Shown: positions 36,338 to 47,189 of the stretch, piece by piece | How positions within the stretch are numbered: the stretch's first letter is position 1 | Layout of the letters: each line of letters begins with the position of its first letter | Source of the DNA: Dryococelus australis | Taxonomy: Eukaryota > Arthropoda > Insecta > Phasmatodea > Phasmatidae | Direction of reading: 5' to 3' | Length of the DNA: 64,000 nucleotides | Assembly (NCBI GenBank): GCA_029891345.1 | Contig: CM056993.1 | Location: 111,392,123 to 111,456,122 of the forward strand | Notes under the pieces: model-generated | The model's database searches: none | The model's input: the letters and a program-made list of their open reading frames with translations, nothing else | What the model was told of the DNA's origin: nothing | Made by a program: the position numbers and the translations under genes

Positions 36338-36737
36338 ACAATTTTTTGCAGTTTTTTTTCAAATTAAGAATCTTCTATTTATTGTGTTAATTTGATTTTA
36401 ATCAACTAATTTTATATTGAACTAGATAGACCTCGTATGTATGCATGCTGCAGCATGATTGCAGTTACCTCTAAGAGTAATGCATTCAAAATCTAAAACA
36501 AGAAAATAAAATCAATATTAGTTTAAACAAAAAAATTAATGGGAATGTGATTTGTACTTCCTAAAATGTAATGAAAAATGCCAACCATTTGAGGCAATTC
36601 TCATATGACACATCACAACATACACATTTTTTTGGTGAACATGTGCAATTTTATTTTGTTTGTATAACATTGCTAATGTTTGTGCGTTTTCTAAAAATCT
36701 CTCAACCTGGCTTTGTTTTCTTGCTTGCATGCATGTA

Positions 36738-36866
36738 CAGTGAAACCCCTTTTTTTACATTTTTCAAGGGACTAGAAAAATGTTGCAAAATGAAAGAAAG
36801 TGTGAAAATGGGAAATTCATGCTGTAGAAACTGTAAATGGGGGTGTAAAAAAAAGGGATTCCTCTG
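36738..36866. mobile_element. Pogo/Tigger-like MITE, 129 bp
   Basis: The left end is CAGTGAAACCCCTTTTTTTA. The right end reads TGTAAAAAAAAGGGATTCCT then CTG, its complement with few mismatches. TA dinucleotides flank both sides (36736-36737 and 36867-36868), the target duplication of the Tc1/mariner superfamily. The CAGTGNAACCCC start is typical of pogo-type elements. It ends 72 bases before the next exon. Confidence 0.75.
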
Positions 36867-36938
36867 TATTTTTACAGTGTAAGTCATTCCTATGGTCTTT
36901 ATCTTGGTATTCAATAAGAGCGTGGGTTGTGGAGACAG

Positions 36939-37236
36939 GCAGGCGCGATTCCTGGTTTGGGTCGCGGATGTGGAGTCACGGCTGGAGGCTGGTAATGGTG
37001 GGGACCCTGAGGAAGTACTGCAGCACTTGGAGACTGAGCTACGGGCGGAGTTGACCTTGAAGCGGCGGGAGGTGGACTGGCTGCTGCAGGTGGGGGCAGA
37101 CCTGGTGGATGCGTGTGCAGAGGGCTCGCCGCAACGCAATGACGTTCAGAGCAAACTGCTACAGGTTGAGTCATCCTGGGCACGCTTACAGAGTCTGGGC
37201 GAGATGCGAGCTGGCCGCCTGCAGCATGTTTTGCAG
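36939..37236 (+). CDS. Msp300: Nesprin-like exon 7
   Basis: 298 bases: one base completing the split Arg codon from exon 6, then 99 codons, leaving in phase 0 with donor TTGCAG|GTATAC. The acceptor is tggagacag|G. The segment begins QARFLVWVADVESRLEAGNG, a strong spectrin helix A with its Trp. It continues LKRREVDWLLQVGADLVDAC, then SSWARLQSLGEMRAGRLQHV and LQ. It is GC-rich. The next in-frame exon is 5.9 kb away at 43178, the largest intron in the visible gene. Confidence 0.88.
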
Positions 37237-37820
37237 GTATACTGCCTTTCCACTCTGTAGTTAGTACTAAACTAAACTGTTCACATCGTGTATTCATATT
37301 TTATACTCTGTAATTAGGTAGTCTTTTGCTATGAACATGATTTAGCATTTATAAATGCTTACCAAGATGGTTACAAACACTATTATGAAAGTGATAGCCT
37401 ATCTGGCTTCTAGTAATGAATTACTCTTAAAACCAAATGTCAAAACTCCATTCTATTTTTTTTAAATACATCTGTAGTTGTTAAAACTTGCCTGTAGCTG
37501 TCTGCTACATTCTGCATAACAGTAAGAATTTCAATTTCAGCATTAAGTTTGTAATAATATTAATATTACATTTTATTAAACATGAGACAACAGATGTTAT
37601 GTACTGCTAATACAGGTTCAGTGGTCCATTAACGTTATCAGGTTTTTTTTTATGTCCTACTTATGTTGAGTGATGGTGTAAAAATACTGTTGGAAGAAAA
37701 AATTATTTCATTAGTGCACAGAAAATTTATACCATTGAAATATTTTCATAATTTGGAATTACAGTTCCTGAAAGTGTGTTCGAAGTATCTAATTCTGTGG
37801 TTGAGAGGAATGAGCGTACA
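37237..37820. other. Intron between exons 7 and 8, first part
   Basis: AT-rich, no exon or repeat recognised. Confidence 0.5.
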
Positions 37821-38085
37821 GGGCCACAGTTGACTAGCGGCTATTGTGCTCACTTTCTGCCATTGCAAACAAGGTTTGATTCTTGGTAGTCGCTCATGGA
37901 TTTCTTTACTGACAATACTGCTGGTCAGCGGGTTTTTCTCGGGGACCTTGAGTTTCCCCTATCCATAATTCCAGCGCTGCCCCATATCCATCTCACTTCA
38001 CCCTCATTGGCTCTCAAGACTTCATTCAACTTCCAAACTCTTTCAACCCTTAATAATGTCATCTGTATATTATGGGACTGTTTAT
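37821..38085 (+). repeat. tRNA-derived SINE (family C), diverged copy
   Basis: Same order of blocks as 7135-7445: an A-box-like gactagcggctattgtgctc, a B-box-like ggtttgattctt, then ctggtcagcgggtttttctc, tttcccctatccataattcc and ggctctcaagac. Many substitutions, mainly at former CpG positions, show that it is older than the 7.1-kb copy. Confidence 0.75.
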
Positions 38086-38186
38086 AGACTGTATCAGACA
38101 TCAGATAGCAACTCAGCATTATTCAGCTGGATGTGTACTCTGCAATAGCTTCCTCTGCAATGCTGAGCGTACACCACACTTTTGCT

Positions 38187-39488
38187 TACGGGTGGGAAAT
38201 TCGATTTCTCGATTACCTCGATTTTTCTGTAATCAACATTGAGAATCGAAGTATGAATTTAATAATTTTCGGTTGTTATTGCAGAAATAAGTTTATAGTT
38301 TAATAATTATGGCTGTGTGAATATTCAAATTTTCGAATACTGTTTTGATTAATTAAATATTTGATTATATGTCTAATATAAATTTTTCGAATATTCTATT
38401 TTTTTTAGAAGTGTGAATGTTGATATTTAGAAACCGTAGTTTCGGACCCAAAAGAATATCATGTACAGTATTTACCGGAAAGGAAGAAGAGGTTTTTTGA
38501 TAGAAAAGGAATATAAAAAATGAGGGATCTTCTGCAATTTGGAAATCAGTCTTCAATTCAAAACCTAGGCGATTTTGACAAAGGCTTTTCATGCTTAAAT
38601 ACCGTGTGCCCTATGGTTGTATATATTTTTGTAGTGCTGAGATTGTACCGGTCAACTTTGACAAGGGTCCCCTTATCTGATGTCTTCTGACAGTAAAGAG
38701 GAAGCACTTTGCTGGGAAGCAAAATGGCTCAAGTTACAAATAGGTATGTAACAACCACAAAAGTTTTACAGTATAAGAAAAATGCTGCTACCATACAGCT
38801 AGGTTACACACCTATATCGTTGTGATTAGCTTTTCTTTAAAAGTAAATAAAATGTATCATATTATTCATATAATAGCATTTCTTCTTGAAGGTTTTGTTA
38901 TAAATTTATGCAAAAATACTTCAACCTAAATAATTTTTTTAGCACTTTACAGGTGCAGTCTTGATTACAGGTTTAAATATTTTTTTAGGTAGGGGTAGTC
39001 TTCCTTTCAGGTAAATGCGATATTCATATTCCCAGCAGTATTTGCAGTGATTTTTTGTGAAGTATTCAATAACGTTTCACAGTACAAAACACTTCTTCCA
39101 TGAAAAGGACTACATAAATACAATTTGCGTTTGGACGCTTTTCAGTGTACGTACTGGGAAGTATTAAAACATTTTATATTTCCAATTTAATTTATTTCAA
39201 AAGACAGTATTTGTAATGTAAAAAGAAAATAACCCATTACAGTCATTGTAAAATAATTAATAGTGTGTGACTTAATGGTTTTAAAAGAATTCTTGGCTAG
39301 AAAATGCAAAAATCATTCGATTTTTAAGGAATAGCAAGAAATGTTGAATATTATATTAGAACTGCAGAGGTCCTGCTCTTTTTCATTATCATTTGTTTTT
39401 ATTGTTGTGCACTTTGGAATTGAACAATTTTTCTTGGAACTAAGATAATCAAGAATCGATTATCGAGAAAAAACAATCATCCCATCTA
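38187..39488. mobile_element. hAT-like element with 8-bp target duplication, about 1.3 kb
   Basis: The left end is TACGGGTGGGAAATTCGATT and the right end is the complement of TAGATGGGATGATTGTTTTT. Subterminal tctcgatta/taatcgattctcg-like motifs are inverted on both sides. The octamer CTTTTGCT flanks both ends (38179-38186 and 39489-39496), the duplication length expected of hAT transposition. No transposase remains. A second element (family E, 38464-39020) is inserted inside. Confidence 0.8.
38464..39020 (+). mobile_element. Inverted-repeat element family E, copy 1 (nested)
   Basis: Starts tacagtatttaccggaaagg and ends cttcctttcaggtaaatg, an inverted pair. It aligns along its length with 46218-46791, including caaaggcttt.catgcttaaa, cttatctgatgtc and tgctgggaagcaaaatggc. 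It lies wholly inside the hAT-like element and is therefore the younger insertion. It is non-coding. Confidence 0.8.
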
Positions 39489-39632
39489 CTTTTGCTGTAT
39501 AGCTTTTGCACTTTCCAACAGTAAATCCTGCGTATATGCGTATGGCCTGCCGTACCGTTCACTAGGCAAGCTCATGGTTGATCTTTCAGTTCTGCCTATT
39601 TGTTATACTATGTCAATTTCTGCAATTCATAT

Positions 39633-41102
39633 TTAATTATTCCATATCATTGTAGTTGGTAATGCCTTTTCTTTTGGAACTCCGATGACGTGGAAATTAA
39701 GCAATTGCCACTGCTCAGGCCTAGCGGTTGGATAGAGGCCCTGCGTCCAGAAAGTATACACAAGAGTATTTTGCAATTCATTCACAAACTTTGCTGGACA
39801 ACCAGCATTTGAGAGATTGTCTCTAGCAAACTTACCCCGATGCCATTTTTGAGTTCCACAGCGACGTCGCAATCAGGCAAGGCTTTGTTTTGTTGGTCAG
39901 ACACACTGGTAAAACCATTTACTGACCGGGCTCCGTCCGGTATACAATGCAGGGTATGTGGCCTGACGGCACGGCACAAAGTCAAACAAGGGGAATAACT
40001 GTCCAGCGTGTGGGGTGGTGCATAGCCACGGGTTTACCTTTGCTGTAGGTGGCATGGGGTGGCTGCTGCTGCAGGCGCGGTGGTTGGAGAGATGGGTTTA
40101 CTCTTGAGCATCCGACGACAACGTTGGGTGTGGGTCCAAAGGTAGACAGACCTCCAGAACTAGACTAGCACTCCCTCTGGCGACAGTTGAGCGCCTAGTG
40201 CATAGTAAGGTATAGAGCCACAACCACTTGCAACACAAATCACGATACCATGAGTGTCAGCAGTGAAGTAAACAACTCATTATGTTTTAAGGTCAAAATA
40301 CTTTCATCCAAGTCTTCAGGTCGTGCATAATTTCCACAGTAACAATTGGGGTCCTTCTCTGTGCCTGTATTCACTCACTGATGTGCCGTAAGTTAGTTTC
40401 CTGAAGTTGTTTAGGTAAAAATGCCTTAAAACCAATGTTAAATTATTACTACAATTATGCAAGTGATAACGGTATATAGAAGACAAAGCCTATAGTGTCG
40501 CGACATAAGTAATGTTATATAAACAGAATAGAATATTAAAATCTTGTGGAAAGAAACTTAATATATTGAAACACTACTTAGACCCATTCTGGCAAATTCA
40601 AGGCCACACAAGGCAACAAAACAACCGAAAAAACAATGAGTAAATTACTCACCCACATGGCCTAATAACATGCAACTGAGTGGATAGCATAAAATCACAA
40701 TCAACATTTCACTGTACCAATCACCAATATGTTGATTCCATCGTAAATTATGAGGGCACGGCAGATACTGTATCTTGTTTTCTTCACAGGATGTATGAAC
40801 AATGTGATTTTCTGTGGTAACATCGGTACTTAATTTATGCGAATGGGAGATTACGATTTTGTAGCACACTCAATCAAGAGATGAAATAGCACATAGTCGC
40901 TGATTAGTATCACACATGCAGCTATCTGACCCAGAGGACCATTAATATTTTGCAATTCATACACAAACTTTGCTGGACAACCAATGATTGAGAGATCACT
41001 AGGAAACTTACCTAGATTCCATCTTGAGTTCCACTGATCTTCAGAGGGTGGCATGTGCTTCTTACAGGACCAAATATTCATGCGCATCATCACATAGTTC
41101 AT
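39633..41102 (-). repeat. Two diverged copies of a unit encoding a shared peptide
   Basis: 39768-39862 and 40953-41038 are direct repeats (caattcat.cacaaactttg, then ctggacaacca). On the minus strand both are open and read GKFARDNLSNAGCPAKFVNE and GKFPSDLSIIGCPAKFVYEL, each followed by QN. Conservation of the reading frame across diverged copies suggests a once-coding repeat or an old duplicated exon. I do not recognise the protein. The surrounding minus frames span 39633-39872 and 40851-41102. Confidence 0.5.
40060..40200 (+). repeat. Repeat family F, copy 1
   Basis: Shares the ordered blocks gtggttggagag, gagcatc, gggtgtggg.tccaaa, cagacc and ggcgacagttgagcgc with 54800-54925. Unclassified and non-coding. 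Confidence 0.6.
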
Positions 41103-42137
41103 TCACACAAATGTTCATTTACAAAGAATACAAAAAGAGAGCTTCAAAAGGAAGTGGCTTGCCAGAGGGTGAATACCCAGACCTCCAAAGAGACCTGGCT
41201 GCCAGCCAACAATTCCAGCATCGCCACACACTATCTACCCACATGTTTCATTGTCCCTCAGGCCATTTTTCCACTGTTTCATACTTCCCCTAAAGCTAAC
41301 ATCTATGCTCACTTCCTGATCAGTACGCTAACAGTATCCTGTGCATTCCTTACCCACTTGCAACAACCTGACAAACCGTAACGTATTCTAGCTGCCAACG
41401 GATATGCCTGTCAGCATGACTACCCACCCTATGCTGAAACCTACTCCTCACTAACCTTTGTCATGTCGTTGAAATTTCAGCCAGTCCTCTGAGAACTGTG
41501 GCTATTATTCCCATCAATGAAGAATGCCAAGCTTTCTTGCTCTTAAGGAGAAGGGGAGGGATACACATGTTGCCACCAAACAAGTGCAACAACAATGTTT
41601 CCATAAAATGTGATTTTTTTTTTTTGGTTGATCACCCTTGTACTAGCGTCACACTCATTGCAATACTAGCAGGCTTGCATAGAAGATATGTGGAAACTGT
41701 ATAAATGCATCTCTTTGGATTGTTGCAGTGGATCAAGTACAGTAGAACCCTGTTATAACATTTTTAAGGGGCCAGTAAAATAAAATGTTATATGCAGGTA
41801 AACTTTATAAGCAAGAAACAATATTATACCTCTAGTAGCACATCAAGTAAAACAAAATTCTAACATAATTTTTATAAATAATTAGCCAGTCAAGTTCAAT
41901 ATCTTTATCTGAATCATTTGAAGCAAAAATATATCATTGACCTAATTCTATGGACCATAGCATCATCAATTAATGCGCAACCACATGCATTCTGGAGGTT
42001 TTCTTACTCGTCTACTATTGGTTTATCTTAGTCATTTTCAGTGCTATCTTTTCTAATTTCAAGTATTAAACTGTTCTCTGTATCAGTTTGTATGCTACTT
42101 CATTGATTGTATGTCTGGAATTTTAATGAAGAGAAAT
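41103..42137. other. Intron between exons 7 and 8, middle part
   Basis: 41100-41480 is GC-richer and open (41055-41381), but without a recognised motif. A pogo-type element left end (cagtagaaccctgttataac, from 41740) is visible with no right partner, so it is probably a truncated copy. Confidence 0.4.
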
Positions 42138-42518
42138 GCAGTATTTCCACGATTATTCTCCCCCTATTAAAGGCCGCACTTTTATTTCAGAAAACCAAAT
42201 TTGGGAGAAAAAAAATTTATCCCACTGTTTAATTGATTTGGCAATTCATGTTATAAAATTCCTTAAAATAAATGTTAATCAATGTTAGAGATTTACAGCC
42301 TTTTACTTCGGCTGCATTATATTGTGGAAACAGTCAGTTAATTTAGATATTACACTTTCTTTTCGTGCACAACTGTTATAAAGAAACATGTTGTAGCCAT
42401 AGATTACTGCACACATTCTAGTTCTGAGCATTCATTTCGCACCTGTTACCAGCGCTTGGAGGCGGTTTGCTGTCAAACTATGGTAGCTTATTCCGAAGTG
42501 CAGCATTTTACTGTTTGT

Positions 42519-42565
<47 letters not shown>

Positions 42566-42911
42566 AAGAAAAAAATACTTCATGTATTTTTATAGCACCG
42601 AAGTAATTTTGTGTACATACATAGAAGAGTTCAGATATTGCGCATTTGTCTGTATTTTGTATTATTTTGCATTTTTAATTGTATTTCAGTTGTTATTTAG
42701 TTTTATCGCGATTTACCACAAAACTGTGCCTCTAAGGAATGTGCATTAAACATATACTATGGTTTAGTTAGCACTTATTTGTCAGAAATTCATAGTCTGT
42801 GGAAAAACTAAGTTACTTAAAATTTTTAGTTTCATAGTACTTTGTTTTATTACATTAACTAACACTGAAAATAAATTTTCCTTCAATGGGGTTGTAATTG
42901 TGGAAATACGG
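42138..42911. mobile_element. Inverted-repeat element family G, copy 1
   Basis: The left end is CAGTATTTCCACGATTA and the right end the complement of CCGTATTTCCACAATTA. The interior (tagatattacactttctttt, gccatagattactgc, gcgcttggaggcgg, atcgcgatttaccacaaaac) recurs at 58150-59010. A run of 43 T at 42521-42563 sits inside and is absent from the other copy. It is non-coding. Confidence 0.7.
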
Positions 42912-43177
42912 TATTGTATGTATTTGAGTTGCTGCCAGGAATTGATACATTATTTTTGTTACGAGCAGGAAATGAAAAATATGAACTTAGTGTATGCAGG
43001 AAAATGTTATATGTGGGAATGTTTTAACAGGATTGTACTGAAGCCGTTCTGCCTGAAGAAAGGGACAGCTCCCAGTTCCCAAAATGCTACTTCTGGTTCT
43101 GCTGAGAATCCTTTTTATATATCTGTAAACACTGGTATACATGAACTATATTGTTTTTTTTTTTTTTTTTTTTGTAG

Positions 43178-43312
43178 ACAAAGTCACAACTAGAAATAAG
43201 ATTGGCAGAGTTGAGGACCTGGTTGCATCAAGTGGAATCCAAACTTACTGTGCCGTTGGTGTTTGAGGATTGCATCAAAGAAGGTGTTGACAAGTTACTA
43301 CAAAATCATGAG
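43178..43312 (+). CDS. Msp300: Nesprin-like exon 8
   Basis: 135 bases, 45 codons, phase 0 at both ends, after a very long T tract (21 T) and tttgtag|ACA, with donor CATGAG|GTATTG. The peptide is TKSQLEIRLAELRTWLHQVE, then SKLTVPLVFEDCIKEGVDKL and LQNHE. The LAELRTWLHQVESKL stretch is a textbook spectrin helix A. It contains no ATG, so it is easily missed by open-frame searches, yet splice sites and phase fit exactly. It continues as DLQQSIENHS in exon 9. Confidence 0.88.
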
Positions 43313-44715
43313 GTATTGGTAATCTATGTTCTGCAACTACACCGTAAATAAACACTTGTTCCCTTTCTCTGTGTGATGGCATGAATGCAGTACATTTAAT
43401 GTATATATGTTTGTGTGTGTGCTGTGTAGCATATGCATGTTTGTGCATGTGTGTGTATGTGCAGGTACATATACATGCACTTGTGTATGTATGTGTACAT
43501 GCATGTGTGTGTGTACGTGTGCACATGCACATGTGTGTATGTTCTTGAATCACTACATGCCAGATTGTTGTCACTCGTATAATTAAGTTTGTCACGTATT
43601 TATCATTACATATCATTACCTTTGCTCAAAATTCTCTGTCATGTTCTTTCTAGAGTAGGTCTCAGGGTTAGTTTAAAATATGAATGTGTTGTATATTCTT
43701 TATGCAAGGCTTTCATCGCAGTTCTTAATTTTGTGCATACCTTCCAAGGCCATTCAGCTGTTAGTCTTTATTAAGGAAAACCATTGTTTATAACAAAACG
43801 GTTTCAACGCCAATTTTATTAATTTTTTATTTTATTATTATTATTATTATTATTTTTAAGGTGAATTACACATTTTCCTTTTTTAATTTAATAACTCAAC
43901 ACACTGACAACACAACTCTGCATCAATAAGCCATAGCATTGGGGCCATTGAGCTACAGTGAAATCGGTAATAATGGAAATAGTAAAACACTGACTCTGTG
44001 TTTATTCATTTTAGTTTCAAAAAATTCTGAAATACGAGAAATATGACGTCCCATCTAATGTACATATGGTATAATTATTTTACACCCAGGATATGGAAAA
44101 CTCCGTACAAAACGGAACTGTATGCAACTCATTGACTTTTGAGTGCAAGTAGGCATAGGTAGGCTTGTCAACATTTTATCTCCAATACTGTAGATTGTGC
44201 AACATAAAAAATTAGATCAGTCAGAATGGTTGCAAAAGCTGAAATGTACTGTATAAAATGGATAATTTTCAATTTTCAGATTTGCAAAATTTTCAAAACT
44301 TCTTTCATTCAAAGACAAGACAGCGTTTACAGTTATCTTCTAATTAGCTTGGTATCCGTCCAGGCTCTTCTTTTTTTTTTTTTTTTTGTGACATTATGAA
44401 TGAGCACTAATATATTTCCTAATTTTTTCACTTTACAATATTGTAAGACAAAAATTTGTGTTTGTCACCTTTTGTGGCCCTATTCCTAGTGCATTGATTA
44501 TTGCATCAGCTAAATTCTTTCTCATGTGAGTGAGGTATATGCTTTTGCAGTTTTTCTATGCAAAATTCACTTTGGCACAATAAAATTGTTGACTGTCTTT
44601 CTGTGTTATGTTGTTAGTGAAATGAGATTGTTCTTCTTAATTCCATAAATTAAATTTCATTTTTTTCTCTTTATCATGACTAACAACTAAAATATTAATT
44701 GTTTTTTATGTACAG
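43313..44715. other. Intron between exons 8 and 9
   Basis: Contains a TG-rich microsatellite at about 43400-43540 with many tgtgtg and catg(t) units, a (TTA)n tract at 43835-43852 and an oligo-T at 44371-44387. No exon or transposon ends were recognised. Confidence 0.55.
43400..43540. repeat. TG/TGCA-rich simple repeat
   Basis: Imperfect tgtgtgtg, tgcatg and tgtatg repeats over about 140 bases. They are compatible with alternating purine-pyrimidine (Z-DNA-prone) sequence. It lies 90 bases downstream of exon 8. Confidence 0.85.
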
Positions 44716-44861
44716 GATTTGCAGCAGAGCATTGAGAATCACAGCAGCACTGTAGCAGAAGTTCTTAATGGATGTGAGCTGTTTCTAACAGACTGTGAGA
44801 ACAGCAAGGCAACTGTGAACACAGAAGCAGTTAGTACAGCCAGCCAAGCTGTGGAGAGGAG
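44716..44861 (+). CDS. Msp300: Nesprin-like exon 9
   Basis: 146 bases, entering in phase 0 and ending with two bases of a split Arg codon (AG|A), with acceptor tttatgtacag|GAT and donor GAGAGGAG|GTGACT. It encodes DLQQSIENHSSTVAEVLNGC, then ELFLTDCENSKATVNTEAVS and TASQAVERR. This is the middle part of a spectrin repeat. The DLQ.DIENHS start following QNHE is typical of nesprin rods. The split codon is completed by the first base of exon 10. It has no ATG and is not a stand-alone reading frame. Confidence 0.87.
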
Positions 44862-46217
44862 GTGACTGAAAAGTGTTTTTTAAGGGTCTGATAAAGTTGT
44901 TACTATAAAACTATCTCAATGTTTTTTTATCTTAAAGCACTTGGAAATTTATATATGACTATTGATTGAGCTGCATCTAAGCTTAGTCCTTAAGAGTGAA
45001 ATTTATAATAGTCTTGTAATTTTAATATTTTGTCATTCAATTTTTAATCTCTAATATGTACTTGCAAATAATTCACACTATATAAGCATATTATCACTGC
45101 ACCCTTGCAAGTAATGCTGAACAAGCATCAGAGGAATATAGTGTGTAAACATTTAGACATGAAAATAAAATAGATTATTTTTTATATGAAGTTTTTAATG
45201 GTTGGCGCAAGATAGAGTGAACAGAGATACTAAGAGTTACGTAGTTTTTTGCAATAATTTCCTCATAGCTTGTAGCAGCTGAGAGAAACACGTAGGGTGT
45301 GGATGACAGGTAGGTAATTTTTGTAAAGGAGGGTATTTTCAAAGCTGTGTTTGAAAACATATTATGTAAATCACAATTGTAAGTATTTGACTTTTCTAAA
45401 TATTAAATTGTTGGTTAACTTACCTCAGGGAGGGTTTATGTTAGATGAGATATTGGCTGGTAATGCTAGAGTCTGTGTGCTTTTTAAGGAGCAAACAGAA
45501 CAACATTTCTGGCAGCAGCTTTGTCAAAAAGTTCTCAATTTACATTTTCCCTTATTGCTATTAATATTTATGTACCTAATAGTAAATTATTCGCTATAGC
45601 ATTGACCACAGCTGCAATAAGGAAACGTGAGGCCAACTTTGAATTTTGGTTAATGCTCTTTGCATTAACATGACTCGGCAGGATAAATATGAAAGTAAGG
45701 TTCCACAGTGGTACCAATTTTAAAGAGTGCAAGTACTCCCCAATTTAGTTAGTAGTCAAATAAGTAACATAGTATTATGGAATTTCCATTCAAATTATAC
45801 TTTGCCTTTGGCACCTTGACTGTAGTTGCTAGGAGTGTAACATGAACCTTATGTATACACATGGGACCCTAAGCACTGATGCTCTCTAAAGCCACCATGC
45901 TTTTACGTTTATTGAGGTTAGTTGGCATTTCCCACATTCAACTTTTTCTTTCATGTCCAGCAAGAAACCATTCCGACCAAGGTGTTAGTGTTCCCAACTC
46001 CCTCACCTATGCCATAAACTGCCAGTCACTAAAAGAAAGTGGGATAAGTGTGACACTATGATATTCTGAAAAGTGGTCTCATTAAGGAGCCATTCTCAGG
46101 TTTTGAATTTTAACACTTTTTTTTGTTACATACAAACTTTTCCACAGCTGACCCACAGGGGTAGTAATTACCTGCATTATCATATTGAAGCTATTATATT
46201 CCATCTCATTTGTAACA
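44862..46217. other. Intron between exons 9 and 10, first part
   Basis: AT-rich intron, no exon or repeat recognised. Confidence 0.5.
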
Positions 46218-46791
46218 TACTGTATTTACCCGAAAGGAAGAAAAGGTTTTTCGACAGAAAAGGAATAGAAAAAATGTGGGTTCTTCTACAATTCAGGAAT
46301 AGTCTTCAATTCAAGACCTAGGTGATTTTGACAAAGGCTTTCCATGCTTAAATACTGTGTGTCCTAAGATTGTACAAATTTTTGTAGTGCTGAGACTGTA
46401 CTTGTCTACTTTGACAGCAGTCCCCTTATCTGATGTCACCAGAGGTAAAGAGGAAGTGCTTTGCTGGGAAGCAAAATGGCCCAAGTCACGATTAGGTATA
46501 TTAACACCCAGAAAAGTTTTACAGTGTAAGAAAAATGCTGCTACCATACAGCCAGGTTAGACGCACCTATTTCATTGTGATTAGCTTTCTTTAAAAGTAA
46601 ATAAAATATATCATATTATTCATATAATAGCATTTCTTCTTGAAGGGTTTGTCATAAATTAATGCAAAAATACTTAAATCTGAATAATTTTTTCAGCACT
46701 TTACAGGGGTAGTCTTGAATTCAGGTTTAAATATTTTTCCCTCAAATATTTTTTTAGGAAGGTGTCGTCTTCCTTTCGGGTAAATATGGTA
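46218..46791 (+). mobile_element. Inverted-repeat element family E, copy 2
   Basis: The best-preserved copy. The left end is TACTGTATTTACCCGAAAGG and the right end the complement of TACCATATTTACCCGAAAGG, giving inverted repeats of about 25 bp. It is 574 bp and non-coding. It aligns with 38464-39020. A shorter internal fragment of the same family lies at about 52885-53035. It sits 200 bases upstream of exon 10. Confidence 0.85.
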
Positions 46792-46990
46792 CATTGAAAC
46801 ATAGTTGGTAATGTTCAATGGCAATCAATTTTTGGAATATGAAAGGCTCTGGATTACAGAAATGCATTTGTGGTTTTTGTGTACAGGATTTTCAAAGTAT
46901 GTAGATTTCCCGTAAGCCTGCTTTTCTAGCGTAACCTAGTATGAGTAGTAACTGTGATGGTATGAGTAGTGACTGTGTTGTTGATTTCAG

Positions 46991-47189
46991 ATGGAAAAAG
47001 GTTTGCAGCTTGTCTGCTGAGAGGAAGCGACGCATTCTTGCAGTTTTTTCACTGCTGCAGGAGCTTCTGAGGCTTTGTAAAGAGCAACAACAATGGTTGG
47101 ACCAAAAGGAGAAAGATCTGGACCAGCTTAATTTGATCCAAGAGTTCACTTCCCAAGAGGAGGTTCAAGAACTGTTATCAAATGTAAAG
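46991..47189 (+). CDS. Msp300: Nesprin-like exon 10
   Basis: 199 bases: one base completing the Arg codon, then 66 codons, leaving in phase 0. The acceptor is gttgatttcag|A and the donor AATGTAAAG|GTGAGG. It encodes WKKVCSLSAERKRRILAVFS, then LLQELLRLCKEQQQWLDQKE and KDLDQLNLIQEFTSQEEVQE, ending LLSNVK. The W.....S.ER...I...+..L spacing and EQQQWLDQKE are strongly spectrin-like. It follows exon 9 as VERRWKKVC with the phases matching. Confidence 0.88.

Noticed and set aside
36702..37297. Two long minus-strand frames over exon 7
   Set aside because: Antisense shadows of a GC-rich exon. They are low in complexity and inconsistent with the splice-phase evidence of the + strand.
42456..42749. 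97-codon frame with a poly-Phe tract
   Set aside because: Translation of the 43-T run inside a transposon.
43275..43616. 113-codon minus-strand frame rich in His/Thr/Cys
   Set aside because: Translation of the TG/CA microsatellite, so it is a repeat artefact.
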